This document shows positions 23,101 to 33,780 of a DNA stretch of 64,000 bases, piece by piece; within the stretch, counting starts at the first letter, position 1; every line of letters begins with the position of its first letter. The DNA is taken from NCBI GenBank assembly GCA_945910005.1, contig OX246749.1, positions 22,712,197 to 22,776,196 on the forward strand, read 5' to 3'. The notes beneath the pieces are model-generated. The model made no database searches. It saw only the letters and a list, made by a program, of their open reading frames with translations, and was not told the DNA's origin. The stretch comes from Isoperla grammatica. Lineage: Eukaryota > Arthropoda > Insecta > Plecoptera > Perlodidae. Both the position numbers and the translations under genes were made by a program.

Positions 23101-26100
23101 TGAAGACAACGCATGTTTTCTACTTGTGACGGTGACTGTACGTGATAAACCCTGCATTAAGTCAGTGACATGAGAGCAACTACATGCAACATATGAAGAC
23201 AACGCATGTTTCCTCGCTTGTGCAGGTGACTGTACTTGATAAACCCTGCGCTAAGTCAGTGACATGAGAGCAACTACATGCAACATATGAAGACAACGAA
23301 TGTTTCCTCGCTTGTGAAAGTGACTGTACTTGATAAACCCATCGCTAAGTCAGTGACATGAGAGCAACTACATGCAACATATGAAGACAACGCATTTTTC
23401 CTCGCTTGTGACGGTGACTGTACTTGATAAACCCTGCGCTAAGTCAGTGACATGAGAGCAACTACATGCAACATATGAAGACAACGCATGTTTCCTCGCT
23501 TGTGAAGATGACTGTACTTGATAAACCCTGCGCTAAGTCAGTGACATGAGAGCAACTACATGCAACATATAAAGACAACGCATGTTTCCTCGCTTGTGAC
23601 GGTGACTGTACGTGATAAACCCTGCGCTAAGTCAGTGACATGAGAGCAACTACATGCAACATATGAAGACAACGCATGTTTCCTCGCTTGTGACGGTGAC
23701 TGTACTTGATAAACCCTGCGCTAAGTTAGTGACATGAGAGCAACTACATGCAACATATGAAGACAACGCATGTTTCCTACTTGTGACGGTGACTGTACGT
23801 GATAAACCCTGCGCTTAGTCAGTGACATGAGAGCAACTACTTGCAACATATGAAGACAACGCATGTTTCCTCGCTTGTGAAGGTGACTGTACTTGATAAA
23901 CCCTGCGCTAAGTCAGTGACATGAGAGCAACTACATGCAACATATGAAGACAACGCATGTTTCCTTGCTTGTGAAGGTGACTGTACTTGATAAACCCTGC
24001 ACTAAGTCAGTGACATGAGAGCAACTACATGCAACATATGAAGACAACGCATGTTTCCTCGCTTGTGACGGTGACTGTACTTGATAAACCCTGCGCTAAG
24101 TCAGTGACATGAGAGCAACTACATGCAACATATGAAGACAACGCATGTTTTCTCGCTTGTGAAGGTGACTGTACTTGATAAACCCTGCGCTAAGTCAATG
24201 ACATGAGAGCAACTTTATGCAACATATGAAGACAACGCATGTATCCTCGCTTGTGACGGTGACTGTACTTGATAAACCCTGCGCTAAGTCAGTGACATGA
24301 GAGCAACTACATGAGACTAATGAAGACAACGCACTTTTCTTCGCTTGTGAAGGTGACTGTACTAGATAAACCCTGCGCTAAGTCATGACAGAAGAGCAAC
24401 TACATGCAACATATGAAGACAACGCATGTTTCCTCGCTTGTGACGGTGACTGTACTTGATAAACCCTTCGCTTAGTCAGTGACATGAGAGTAACTACATG
24501 CAACATATGAAGACAACGCATGTTTCCTCGCTTGTGAAGGTGACTGTACTTGATAAACCCTGCACTAAGTCAGTGACATAAGAGCAACTACATGCAACAT
24601 ATGAAGACAACGCATGTTTCCTCGCTTGTGATGGTGACTGTACTTGATAAACCCTGCGCTAAGTCAGTGACATGAGAGCAACTACATGCAACATATGAAG
24701 ACAACGCATGTTTCCTCGCTTGTGAAGGTGACTGTACTTGATAAACCCTGCGCTAAGTCAGTAACATGAGAGCAACTACATGCAACATATGAAGACAACG
24801 CATGTTTCCTCGCTTGTGATCGTAACTGTACTTGATAAACCCTGCTCTAAGTCAGTGACATGAGAGCAACTACATGCAACATATGAGGACAACGCATGTT
24901 TCCTCGCTTGTGAAGGTGACTGTACTTGATAAACTCTGCGCTAAGTCTGTAAAATGAGAGCAACTTCATGCAACATATGAAGACAACGCATGTTTCCTCG
25001 CTTGTGAAGGTGACTGTACTTGATAAACTCTGCGCTAAGTCTGTAAAATGAGAGCAACTACATGCAACATATGAAGACAACGCATGTTTTCTCGCTTGTG
25101 ACGGTTACTGTACTTGATAAACCCTGCGCTAAGTCAGTGACATGAGAGCAACTACATGCAACATATTAGGACAACGCATGTTCCCTCGCTGGGAAGGTGA
25201 CTGTACTTGATAAACCCTGCGCTAAGTCAGTGACATGAGAGCAACTACATGCAACATATGAAGACAACATATGTTTCCTCGCTTGTGACGGTGACTGTAC
25301 TTGATAAACCCTGCGCTATGTCAGTGACATGAGAGCAACTACATGCAACATATGAGGACAACGCATGTTTCCTCGCTTGTGAAGGTTACTGTACTTGATA
25401 AACCCTGCGCTAAGTCAGTGACATGAAAGCAACTTCTTGAACATATTAGGACAACGCATGTTTCCTCGCTTGTGAAGGTGACTGTACTTGATAAACCCTG
25501 CGCTAAGTCAGTGACATGAGAGCAACTACATGCAACATATGAAGACAACGCATGTTTCCTCGCTTGTGACGGTGACTGTACTTGATAAACCCTGCGCTAA
25601 GTTAGTGACATGAGAGCAACTACATGCAACATATGAGGACAACGCATGTTTCCTCGCTTGTGACGGTGACTGTACTTGATAAACTCTGCGTTAAGTCAGT
25701 GCCATGAGAGCAACTTCATGCATTATATGAAGACAACGCATGTTTCCTCGCTTGTTACGGTGACTGTACTTGATAAACCCAGCGCTAAGTCAAAGACATG
25801 AGAGCAACTACATGCAACATATGAGGACAACGCATGTTTCCTCGCTTGTGACGGTGACTGTACTAGATAAACCCTGCGCTAAGTCATGACATAAGAGCAA
25901 CTACATGCAACATATGAAGACAACGCATGTTTCCTCGCTTGTGAAGGTGACTGTACTTGATAAACCCTGCGGTAAGTCAGTGACATGAGAGCAACTACAT
26001 GCAACATATGAAGACAACGCATGTTTCCTCGCTTGTGAAGGTGACTGTACTTGATAAACCCTGCACTAAGTCAGTGACATGAGAGCAACTACATGTAACA

Positions 26101-26391
26101 TATGAAGACAACGCCTGTTTCCTCGCTTGTGAAGGTGACTGTACTTGATAAACCCTGCGCTAAGTCAGTGACATGAGAGCAACTACATGCAACATATGAA
26201 GACAACGCATGTTTCCTCGCTTGTGAAGGTGACTGTACATGATAAACCCTGCGCTAAGTCAGTAACATGAGAGCAACTACATGCAACATATGAAGACAAC
26301 GCATGTTTCCTCGCTTGTGAAGGTGACTGTACTTGATAAACCCTGCGCTAAGTCAGTGACATGAGAGCAACTACATGCAACATATGAGGAC
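20109..26391 (+). repeat. Higher-order repeat copy 3, truncated on the right
   Basis: It follows copy 2 at a 9,730-bp offset with only scattered base changes (for example TGTAATTG at 21,074 and GAAGATGAC at 23,507) and carries the 188-bp pair once (landmark at 23,292). From about 24,800 it departs from copies 1 and 2: GATCGTAACTG at 24,818, two successive monomers with GTCTGTAAAATGAG, and GACGGTTACTG near 25,100. The first and last of these also occur in copy 6 (62,522 and about 62,800). After about 26,390 it runs into the 2.8-kb insert-bearing unit instead of completing the HOR. Confidence 0.85.
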
Positions 26392-28709
26392 AACGCATGT
26401 TTCCTCGTTTGTGAAGGTAACTGTACTTGATAAACCCTGCGCTAAGTCTGTGAAATGAGAGCAACTTCATGCAACATATGAAGACAACGCATGTTTCCTC
26501 GCTTGTGAAGGTGACTCAACTCGATAAACCCTGCGCTAAGTCAGTGACATGAGAGCAACTACATGCAACATATGAAGACAACGCATGTTTCCTCGCTTGT
26601 GACGGTGACTGTACTTGATAAACCCTGCGCTAAGTCAGTGACATGAGAGCAACTACATGCAACATATTAGGACAACGCATGTTCCCTCGCTGGGAAGGTG
26701 ACTGTACTTGATAGACCCTGCGCTAAGTCAGTGACATGAGAGCAGCTACATGCAACATATGAAGACAACGCATGTTTCCTCGCTTGTGACGGTGACTGTA
26801 CTTGATAAACCCTGCGCTATGTCAGTGACATGAGAGCAACTACATGCAACATATGAGGACAACGCATGTTTCCTCGCTTGTGACGGTGACTGTACTTGAT
26901 AAACCCTGCGCTATGTCAGTGACATGAGAGCAACTACATGCAACATATGAGGACAACGCATGTTTCCTCGCTTGTGAAGGTTACTGTACTTGATAAACCC
27001 TGCGCTAAGTCAGTAACATGAAAGCAACTTCTTGAACATATTAGGACAACGCATGTTTCCTCGCTTGTGAAGGTGACTGTACTTGATAAACCCTGCGCTA
27101 AGTCAGTGACATGAGAGCAACTACATGCAACATATGAAGACAACGCATGTTTCCTCGCTTGTGACGGTGACTGTACTTGATAAACTCTGCGTTAAGTCAG
27201 TGCCATGAGAGCAATGTATGTTTCCTCGCTTGTGACGGTGACTGTACTTGATAAACCCTGCGCTATGTCAGTGACATGAGAGCAACTACATGCAACATAT
27301 GAGGACAACGCATGTTTCCTCGCTTGTGAAGGTTACTGTACTTGATAAACCCTGCGCTAAGTCAGTGACATGAAAGCAACTTCTTGAACATATTAGGACA
27401 ACGCATGTTTCCTCGCTTGTGAAGGTGACTGTACTTGATAAACCCTGCGCTAAGTCAGTGACATGAGAGCAACTACATGCAACATATGAAGACAACGCAT
27501 GTTTCCTCGCTTGTGACGGTGACTGTACTTGATAAACCCTGCGCTAAGTCATGACATAAGAGCAACTACATGCAACATATGAAGACAACGCATGTTTCCT
27601 CGCTTGTGAAGGTGACTGTACTTGATAAACCCTGCGGTAAGTCAGTGACATGAGAGCAACTACATGCAACATATGAAGACAACGCATGTTTCCTCGCTTG
27701 TGAAGGTGACTGTACTTGATAAACCCTGCACTAAGTCAGTGACATGAGAGCAACTTCATGCAACATATGAACACAACGCATGTTTCCTCGCTTGTGACGG
27801 TGACTGTACTTGATAAACCCTGCGCTAAGTCAGTGACATGAGAGCAACTACATGCAACATATGAAGACAACGCATGTTTCCTCGCTTGTGAAGGTGACTG
27901 TACATGATAAACCCTGCGCTAAGTCAGTAACATGAAAGCAACTACATTCAACATATGAAGACAACGCATGTTTCCTCGCTTGTGAAGGTGACTGTACTTG
28001 ATAAACCCTGCGCTAAGTCAGTGACATGAGAGCAACTACATGCAACATATGAGGACAACGCATGTTTCCTCGCTTGTGAAGGTAACTGTACTTGATAAAC
28101 CCGGCGCTAAGTCTGTGAAATGAGAGCAACTTCATGCAACATATGAAGACAACGCATGTTTCCTCACTTGTGAAGGTGACTGTACTCGATAAACCCTGCG
28201 CTAAGTCAGTGACATGAGAGCAACTACATGCAACATATGAAGACAACGCATGTTTTCTCGCTTGTGACGGTGACTGTACTTGATAAACCCTGCGCTAAGT
28301 CAGTGACATGAGAGCAACTACATGCAACATATTAGGACAACGCATGTTCCCTCGCTGGGAAGGTGACTGTACTTGATAAACCCTGCGCTAAGTCAGTGAC
28401 ATGAGAGCAGCTACATGCAACATATGAAGACAACGCATGTTTCCTCGCTTGTGACGGTGACTGTACTTGATAAACCCTGCGCTATGTCAGTGACATGAGA
28501 GCAACTACATGCAACATATGAGGACAACGCATGTTTCCTCGCTTGTTACGGTGACTGTACTTGATAAACCCTGCGTTTAGTCAGTGACATGAGAGCAACT
28601 ACAAGCAACATATGAAGACAACTCATGTTTCCTCGCTTGTGAAGGTGACTGTACTTGATAAACCCTGCGCTAAGTCAGTGACATGAAAGCCACTTCTTGA
28701 ACATATTAG

Positions 28710-29120
28710 TTTTAAATATCTGGAACTAAATATGTGTATCTAATGCTCCTGTAAGCATGCCACTCTAAAATCTAAACCTGTTCATAACCTACCAATATTT
28801 ACTATGTTTCCATTTAACACTTATAAATGGTTAACCGTTAACTTTAGTTAGTTATTAATAATTATTTTTTAAAATTAGTTATAGTTTGCTGTACGTTAAT
28901 CTATTTTACGACAGAAATGACTATAGTAATATGTATACGTTAAAATTTTTGATGTGCTACCCAATTACCATTATTGTTCATGTATTGTTTATATTCATAA
29001 TAAGAAAAAGTATGCTCCGCCTCATGTGTTATCTTATTGGAGCATACAAATTTCATAATGTATCATCCATGTATACACAAATGGGAAAAATAAATAAAAA
29101 CTAAAAAAAAAAAAAAACTA
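28710..29120 (+). mobile_element. AT-rich poly(A)-tailed insert, copy 2 (complete, 411 bp)
   Basis: Satellite stops at CATATTAG (28,709) and resumes at AACGCATG (29,121). The insert starts TTTTAAATATCTGG, contains two HpaI-type GTTAAC sites one base apart (28,830-28,842) and the 3' stem-loop, and ends with AATAAATAAAAACT, 15 A and CTA. It is far AT-richer than the satellite. Compared with the uninterrupted monomer near 36,628, the three bases GAC are missing and no target-site duplication is visible. It differs from copies 1 and 3 by an extra T and an A for G near 28,870. The 72-codon frame at 28,886 begins with TTG and resembles nothing I know, so I do not call it. The family is unknown. Confidence 0.75.
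29010..29047 (+). other. Stem-loop near 3' end of insert copy 2
   Basis: GTATGCTCC (29,010-29,018) pairs perfectly with GGAGCATAC (29,039-29,047) over a 20-nt loop. Its arms and loop match the other two copies. Overlapping AATAAA motifs at 29,089-29,098 and the A-tail at 29,103 follow. Confidence 0.55.
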
Positions 29121-31531
29121 AACGCATGTTTCCTCGCTTGTGAAGGTGACTGTACTTGATAAACCCTGCGCTAAGTCAGTGACATGAGAGCAACTACATG
29201 CAACATATGAAGACAACGCATGTTTCCTCGCTTGTGAAGGTGACTGTACTCGATAAACCCTGCGCTAAGTCAGTGACATGAGAGCAACTACATGCAACAT
29301 ATGAAGACAACGCATGTTTCCTCGCTTGTGACGGTGACTGTACTTGATAAACCCTGCGCTAAGTCAGTGACATGAGAGCAACTACATGCAACATATTAGG
29401 ACAACGCATGTTCCCTCGCTGGGAAGGTGACTGTACTTGATAGACCCTGCGCTAAGTCAGTGACATGAGAGCAGCTACATGCAACATATGAAGACAACGC
29501 ATGTTTCCTCGCTTGTGACGGTGACTGTACTTGATAAACCCTGCGCTATGTCAGTGACATGAGAGCAACTACATTTAACATATGAGGACAACGCATGTTT
29601 CCTCGCTTGTGACGGTGACTGTACTTGATAAACCCTGCGCTATGTCAGTGACATGAGAGCAACTACATGCAACATATGAGGACAACGCATGTTTCCTCGC
29701 TTGTGAAGGTTACTGTACTTGATAAACCCTGCGCTAAGTCAGTGACATGAAAGCAACTTCTTGAACATATTAGGACAACGCATGTTTCCTCGCTTGTGAA
29801 GGTGACTGTACTTGATAAACCCTGCGCTAAGTCAGTGACATGAGAGCAACTTCATGCAACATATGAAGACAACGCATGTTTCCTCGCTTGTGACGGTGAC
29901 TGTACTTGATAAACCCTGCGCTAAGTTAGTGACATAAGAGCAACTACATGCAACATATGAGGACAACGCATGTTTCCTCGCATGTGACGGTGACTGTACT
30001 TGATAAACTCTGCGTTAAGTCAGTGCCATGAGAGCAATGTATGTTTCCTCGCTTGTGACGGTGACTGTACTTGATAAACCCTGCGCTATGTCAGTGACAT
30101 GAGAGCAACTACATGCAACATATGAGGACAACGCATGTTTCCTCGCTTGTGAAGGTTACTGTACTTGATAAACCCTGCGCTAAGTCAGTGACATGAAAGC
30201 AACTTCTTGAACATATTAGGACAACGCATGTTTCCTCGCTTGTGAAGGTGACTGTACTTGATAAACCCTGCGCTAAGTCAGTGACATGAGAGCAACTACA
30301 TGCAACATATGAAACAACGCATGTTTCCTCGCTTGTGACGGTGACTGTACTTGATAAACCCTGCGCTAAGTCATGACATAAGAGCAACTACATGCAACAT
30401 ATGAAGACAACGCATGTTTCCTCGCTTGTGAAGGTGACTGTACTTGATAAACCCTGCGGTAAGTCAGTGACATGAGAGCAACTACATGCAACATATGAAG
30501 ACAACGCATGTTTCCTCGCTTGTGAAGGCGACTGTACTTGATAAACCCTGCACTAAGTCAGTGACATGAGAGCAACTACATGCAACATATGAAGACAACG
30601 CATGTTTCCTCGCTTGTGACGGTGACTGTACTTGATAAACCCTGCGCTAAGTCAGTGACATGAGAGCAACTACATGCAACATATGAAGACAACGCATGTT
30701 TCCTCGCTTGTGAAGGTGACTGTACATGATAAACCCTGCGCTAAGTCAGTAACATGAGAGCAACTACATGCAACATATGAAGACAACGCATGTTTCCTCG
30801 CTTGTGAAGGTGACTGTACTTGATAAACCCTGCGCTAAGTCAGTGACATGAGAGCAACTACATGCAACATATGAGGACAACGCATGTTTCCTCGCTTGTG
30901 AAGGTAACTGTACTTGATAAACCCTGCGCTAAGTCTGTGAAATGAGAGCAACTTCATGCTACATATGAAGACAACGCATGTTTCCTCGCTTGTGAAGGTG
31001 ACTGTACTCGATAAACCCTGCGCTAAGTCAGTGACATGAGAGCAACTACATGCAACATATGAAGACAACGCATGTTTCCTCGCTTGTGACGGTGACTGTA
31101 CTTGATAAACCCTGCGCTAAGTCAGTGACATGAGAGCAACTACATGCAACATATTAGGACAACGCATGTTCCCTCGCTGGGAAGGTGACTGTACTTGATA
31201 AACCCTGCGCTAAGTCAGTGACATGAGAGCAGCTACATGCAACATATGAAGACAACGCATGTTTCCTCGCTTGTGACGGTGACTGTACTTGATAAACCCT
31301 GCGCTATGTCAGTGACATGACAGCAACTACATGCAACATATGAGGACAACGCATGTTTCCTCGCTTGTTACGGTGACTGTACTTGATAAACCCTGCGTTT
31401 AGTCAGTGACATGAGAGCAACTACAAGCAACATATGAAGACAACTCATGTTTCCTCGCTTGTGAAGGTGACTGTACTTGATAAACCCTGCGCTAAGTCAG
31501 TGACATGAAAGCCACTTCTTGAACATATTAG
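29121..31531 (+). repeat. 94-bp satellite array, block II (about 26 monomers)
   Basis: Satellite between insert copies 2 and 3, in the same orientation as the rest. Its variant order reproduces that of 26,480-28,709, including the TACTCGAT monomer, the CTCGCTGGGAAGG monomer, the CTATGTCAG monomer, the 71-bp truncated monomer (near 30,033) and the final ACTCATG / GAAAGCCACTTCTTG pair. Private changes include ACATTTAAC near 29,574 and loss of GAC near 30,312. No gene is visible. Confidence 0.95.
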
Positions 31532-31942
31532 TTTTAAATATCTGGAACTAAATATGTGTATCTAATGCTCCTGTAAGCATGCCACTCTAAAATCTAAACC
31601 TGTTCATAACCTACCAATATTTACTATGTTTCCATTTAACACTTATAAATGGTTAACCGTTAACTTTAGTTAGTTATTAATAATTATTTTTAAGATTAGT
31701 TATAGTTTGCTGTACGTTAATCTATTTTACGACAGAAATGACTATAGTAATATGTATACGTTAAAATTTTTGATGTGCTACCCAATTACCATTATTGTTC
31801 ATGTATTGTTTATATTCATAATAAGAAAAAGTATGCTCCGCCTCATGTGTTATCTTATTGGAGCATACAAATTTCATAATGTATCATCCATGTATACACA
31901 AATGGGAAAAATAAATAAAAACTAAAAAAAAAAAAAAAACTA
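31532..31942 (+). mobile_element. AT-rich poly(A)-tailed insert, copy 3 (complete, 411 bp)
   Basis: Same structure as copy 2, with 16 A (31,924-31,939). The satellite to its right (a GAAGG monomer, then GACGG with AAGTTAGTG) is exactly what follows the uninterrupted equivalent at 36,629-36,790. Copy 3 is therefore the one whose both flanks fit a simple insertion into a CTTCTTGAACATATTAGGAC monomer, replacing GAC. It shares the TTTTTAAGATTAG version with copy 1. Source family and protein content are unknown; no credible coding frame is present. Confidence 0.75.
31831..31868 (+). other. Stem-loop near 3' end of insert copy 3
   Basis: GTATGCTCC (31,831-31,839) and GGAGCATAC (31,860-31,868) form a perfect 9-bp stem with a 20-nt loop, unchanged from the other copies. 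Confidence 0.55.
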
Positions 31943-33780
31943 AACGCATGTTTCCTCGCTTGTGAAGGTGACTGTACTTGATAAACCCTGCGCTAAGTCA
32001 GTGACATGAGAGCAACTACATGCAACATATGAAGACAACGCATGTTTCCTCGCTTGTGACGGTGACTGTACTTGATAAACCCTGCGCTAAGTTAGTGACA
32101 TGAGAGCAACTACATGCAACATATGAAGACAACGCATGTTTCCTCGCTTGTGACGGTGACTGTACTTGATAAACCCTGCGCTAAGTCAGTGACATGAGAG
32201 CAACTACATGCAACATATGAAGACAACGCATGTTTCCTCGATTGTGACGGTGACTGTACTTGATAAACCCTGCGCTAAGTCAGTGACATGAGAGCAACTA
32301 CATGCAACATATGAAGACAACGCATGTTTTCTCGCTTGTGACGGTGACTGTACGTGTAAACCCTGCGCTAAGTCAGTGACATGAGAGCAACTACATGCAA
32401 CATATGAAGACAACGCTTGTTTCCTCGCTTTTGACGGTGACTGTACTTGATAAACCCTGCGCTAAGTCAGTGACATGAGAGCAACTACATGCAACATATG
32501 AAGACAACGCATGTTTCCTACTTGTGACGGTGACTGTACGTGATAAACCCTGCATTAAGTCAGTGACATGAGAGCAACTACATGCAACATATGAAGACAA
32601 CGCATGTTTCCACGCTTGTGCAGGTGACTGTACTTGATAAACCCTGCGCTAAGTCAGTGACATGAGAGCAACTCCATGCAACATATGAAGACAACGCATG
32701 TTTCCTCGCTTGTGAAAGTGACTGTACTTGATAAACCCTGCGCTAAGTCAGTGACATGAGAGCAACTATATGCAACATATGAAGACAACGCATTTTTCCT
32801 CGCTTGTGACGGTGACTGTACTTGATAAACCCTGCGCTAAGTCAGTGACATGAGAGCAACTACATGCAACATATGAAGACAACGCATGTTTCCTCGCTTG
32901 TGAAGGTGACTGTACTTGATAAACCCTGCGCTAAGTCAGTGACATGGTAGCAACTACATGCAACATATTAGGACAACGCATGTTTCCTCGCTTGTGAAGG
33001 TGACTGTACTTGATAAACCCTGCGCTAAGTCAGTGACATGAGAGCAACTACATGCAACATATGAAGACAACGCATGTTTCCTCGCTTGTGACGGTGGCTG
33101 TACGTGATAAACCCTGCACTAAGTTAGTGACATGAGAGCATCTACATGCAACATATGAAGACAACGCATGTTTCCTCGTTTGTAAAGGTGACTGTGCTTG
33201 ATAAACCCTGCGCTAAGTCAGTGACATGAGAGCAACTACATGCAACATATGAAGACAACGCATGTTTCCTAGCTTGTGGAAGTGACTGTACGTGATAAAC
33301 CCTGCGCTAAGTCAGTGACATGAGAGCAACTTCATGCAGCACATGAAGACAACGCATGTTTCCTCGCTTGTGAAGGTGACTGTACTTGATAAACCCTGCG
33401 CTAAGTCAGTGACATGAGAGCAACTACATGCAACATATGAAGACAACGCATGTTTCCTCGCTTGTGAAGGTGACTGTACTTGATAAACCCTGCGCTAAGT
33501 CAGTGACATGAGAGCAACTACATGCAACATATGAAGACAACGCATGTTTCCTCGCTTTTGACGGTGACTGTACTTGATAAACCCTGCGCTAAGTTAGTGA
33601 CATGAGAGCAACTACATGCAACATATGAAGACAACGCATGTTTCCTCGCTTGTGAATGTGACTGTACTTGATAAACCCTGCGCTAAGTCAGTGACATGAG
33701 AGCAACTACATGCAACATATGAAGACAACGCATTGTGCCTCGCTTGTGAAGGTGACTGTACTTGATAAACCCTGCGCTAA
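31943..33780 (+). repeat. Rearranged, more diverged satellite stretch
   Basis: Monomers from several HOR positions are spliced together. The CCTACTTGTG / TACGTG / GCATTAAG monomer and the GTGCAGG monomer near 32,520-32,630 correspond to about 3,850-3,950 of copy 1. Later monomers have private changes: TACGTGTAAACC near 32,352, CCACGCTTGTG near 32,610, GACATGGTAG near 32,941, GACGGTGGCTG near 33,100, TAGCTTGTGGAAG near 33,270, GCAGCACATG near 33,337 and GCATTGTGCC near 33,731. The last also occurs at about 41,514 and 47,426. Private changes look denser here than in the HOR copies, which suggests a stretch less recently homogenised. Confidence 0.7.

Larger units (their letters stand above)
269..28709 (+). 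repeat. 94-bp satellite array, block I (about 300 monomers)
   Basis: Uninterrupted head-to-tail array. Successive GACAACGCAT starts at 547, 641 and 735 give the 94-bp period. Monomers differ at a few diagnostic sites: bases 25-29 (GAAGG, GACGG, GATGG, TTACGG), 36-41 (TACTTG, TACGTG, TACATG, TACTAG, TACTCG), 50-55 (TGCGCT, TGCACT, TTCGCT, AGCGCT) and 89-94 (TATGAA, TATGAG, TATTAG, TATAAA). One-base length variants are common, such as CTCGCTGGGAAGG, CCTACTTGTG and GTCATGACA. The order of variants repeats over about 9.5 kb. Minus-strand open frames of 61-99 codons run through the monomers but shift frame at each one, because 94 is not a multiple of 3. They are not genes. Block I holds HOR copies 1, 2 and 3 and part of the 2.8-kb unit. 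Confidence 0.97.
26392..29120 (+). repeat. 2.8-kb insert-bearing unit, copy A
   Basis: About 2.3 kb of HOR-derived satellite ending in the 411-bp insert. It aligns to 29,121-31,942 at an offset of 2,729 bp on the left and 2,822 bp after about 27,200, because copy A lacks one 93-bp monomer of the GTTAGTGACATAAGAG type there. The left limit is uncertain by about one monomer: the first monomer (GTCTGTGAAATG) differs from that of copy B, and clear matching begins near 26,480. Confidence 0.8.
29121..31942 (+). repeat. 2.8-kb insert-bearing unit, copy B (2,822 bp)
   Basis: Second tandem copy of the unit, made of satellite block II plus insert copy 3. Insert-to-insert distance is 2,822 bp. This is the more complete version, because copy A lost one monomer. 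That the insert sits at the end of both copies, after the same ACTCATG and CTTCTTG monomers, shows that insertion came before this duplication. Confidence 0.85.

Noticed and set aside
269..28709. CRISPR array
   Set aside because: Repeats are contiguous 94-bp units with no unique spacers, and variants recur in a fixed order over kilobases. No cas gene is present.
28821..28842. TATA-box promoter (TTATAAATGG) in the insert
   Set aside because: It lies in generally AT-rich sequence, with no supported transcript or gene downstream. Chance occurrence is likely.
28710..29120. Autonomous transposon or integrated virus
   Set aside because: The segment is only 411 bp, with no terminal inverted repeats at its edges, no target duplication and no recognisable protein. 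The A-tail and AATAAA fit a retroposed fragment better.
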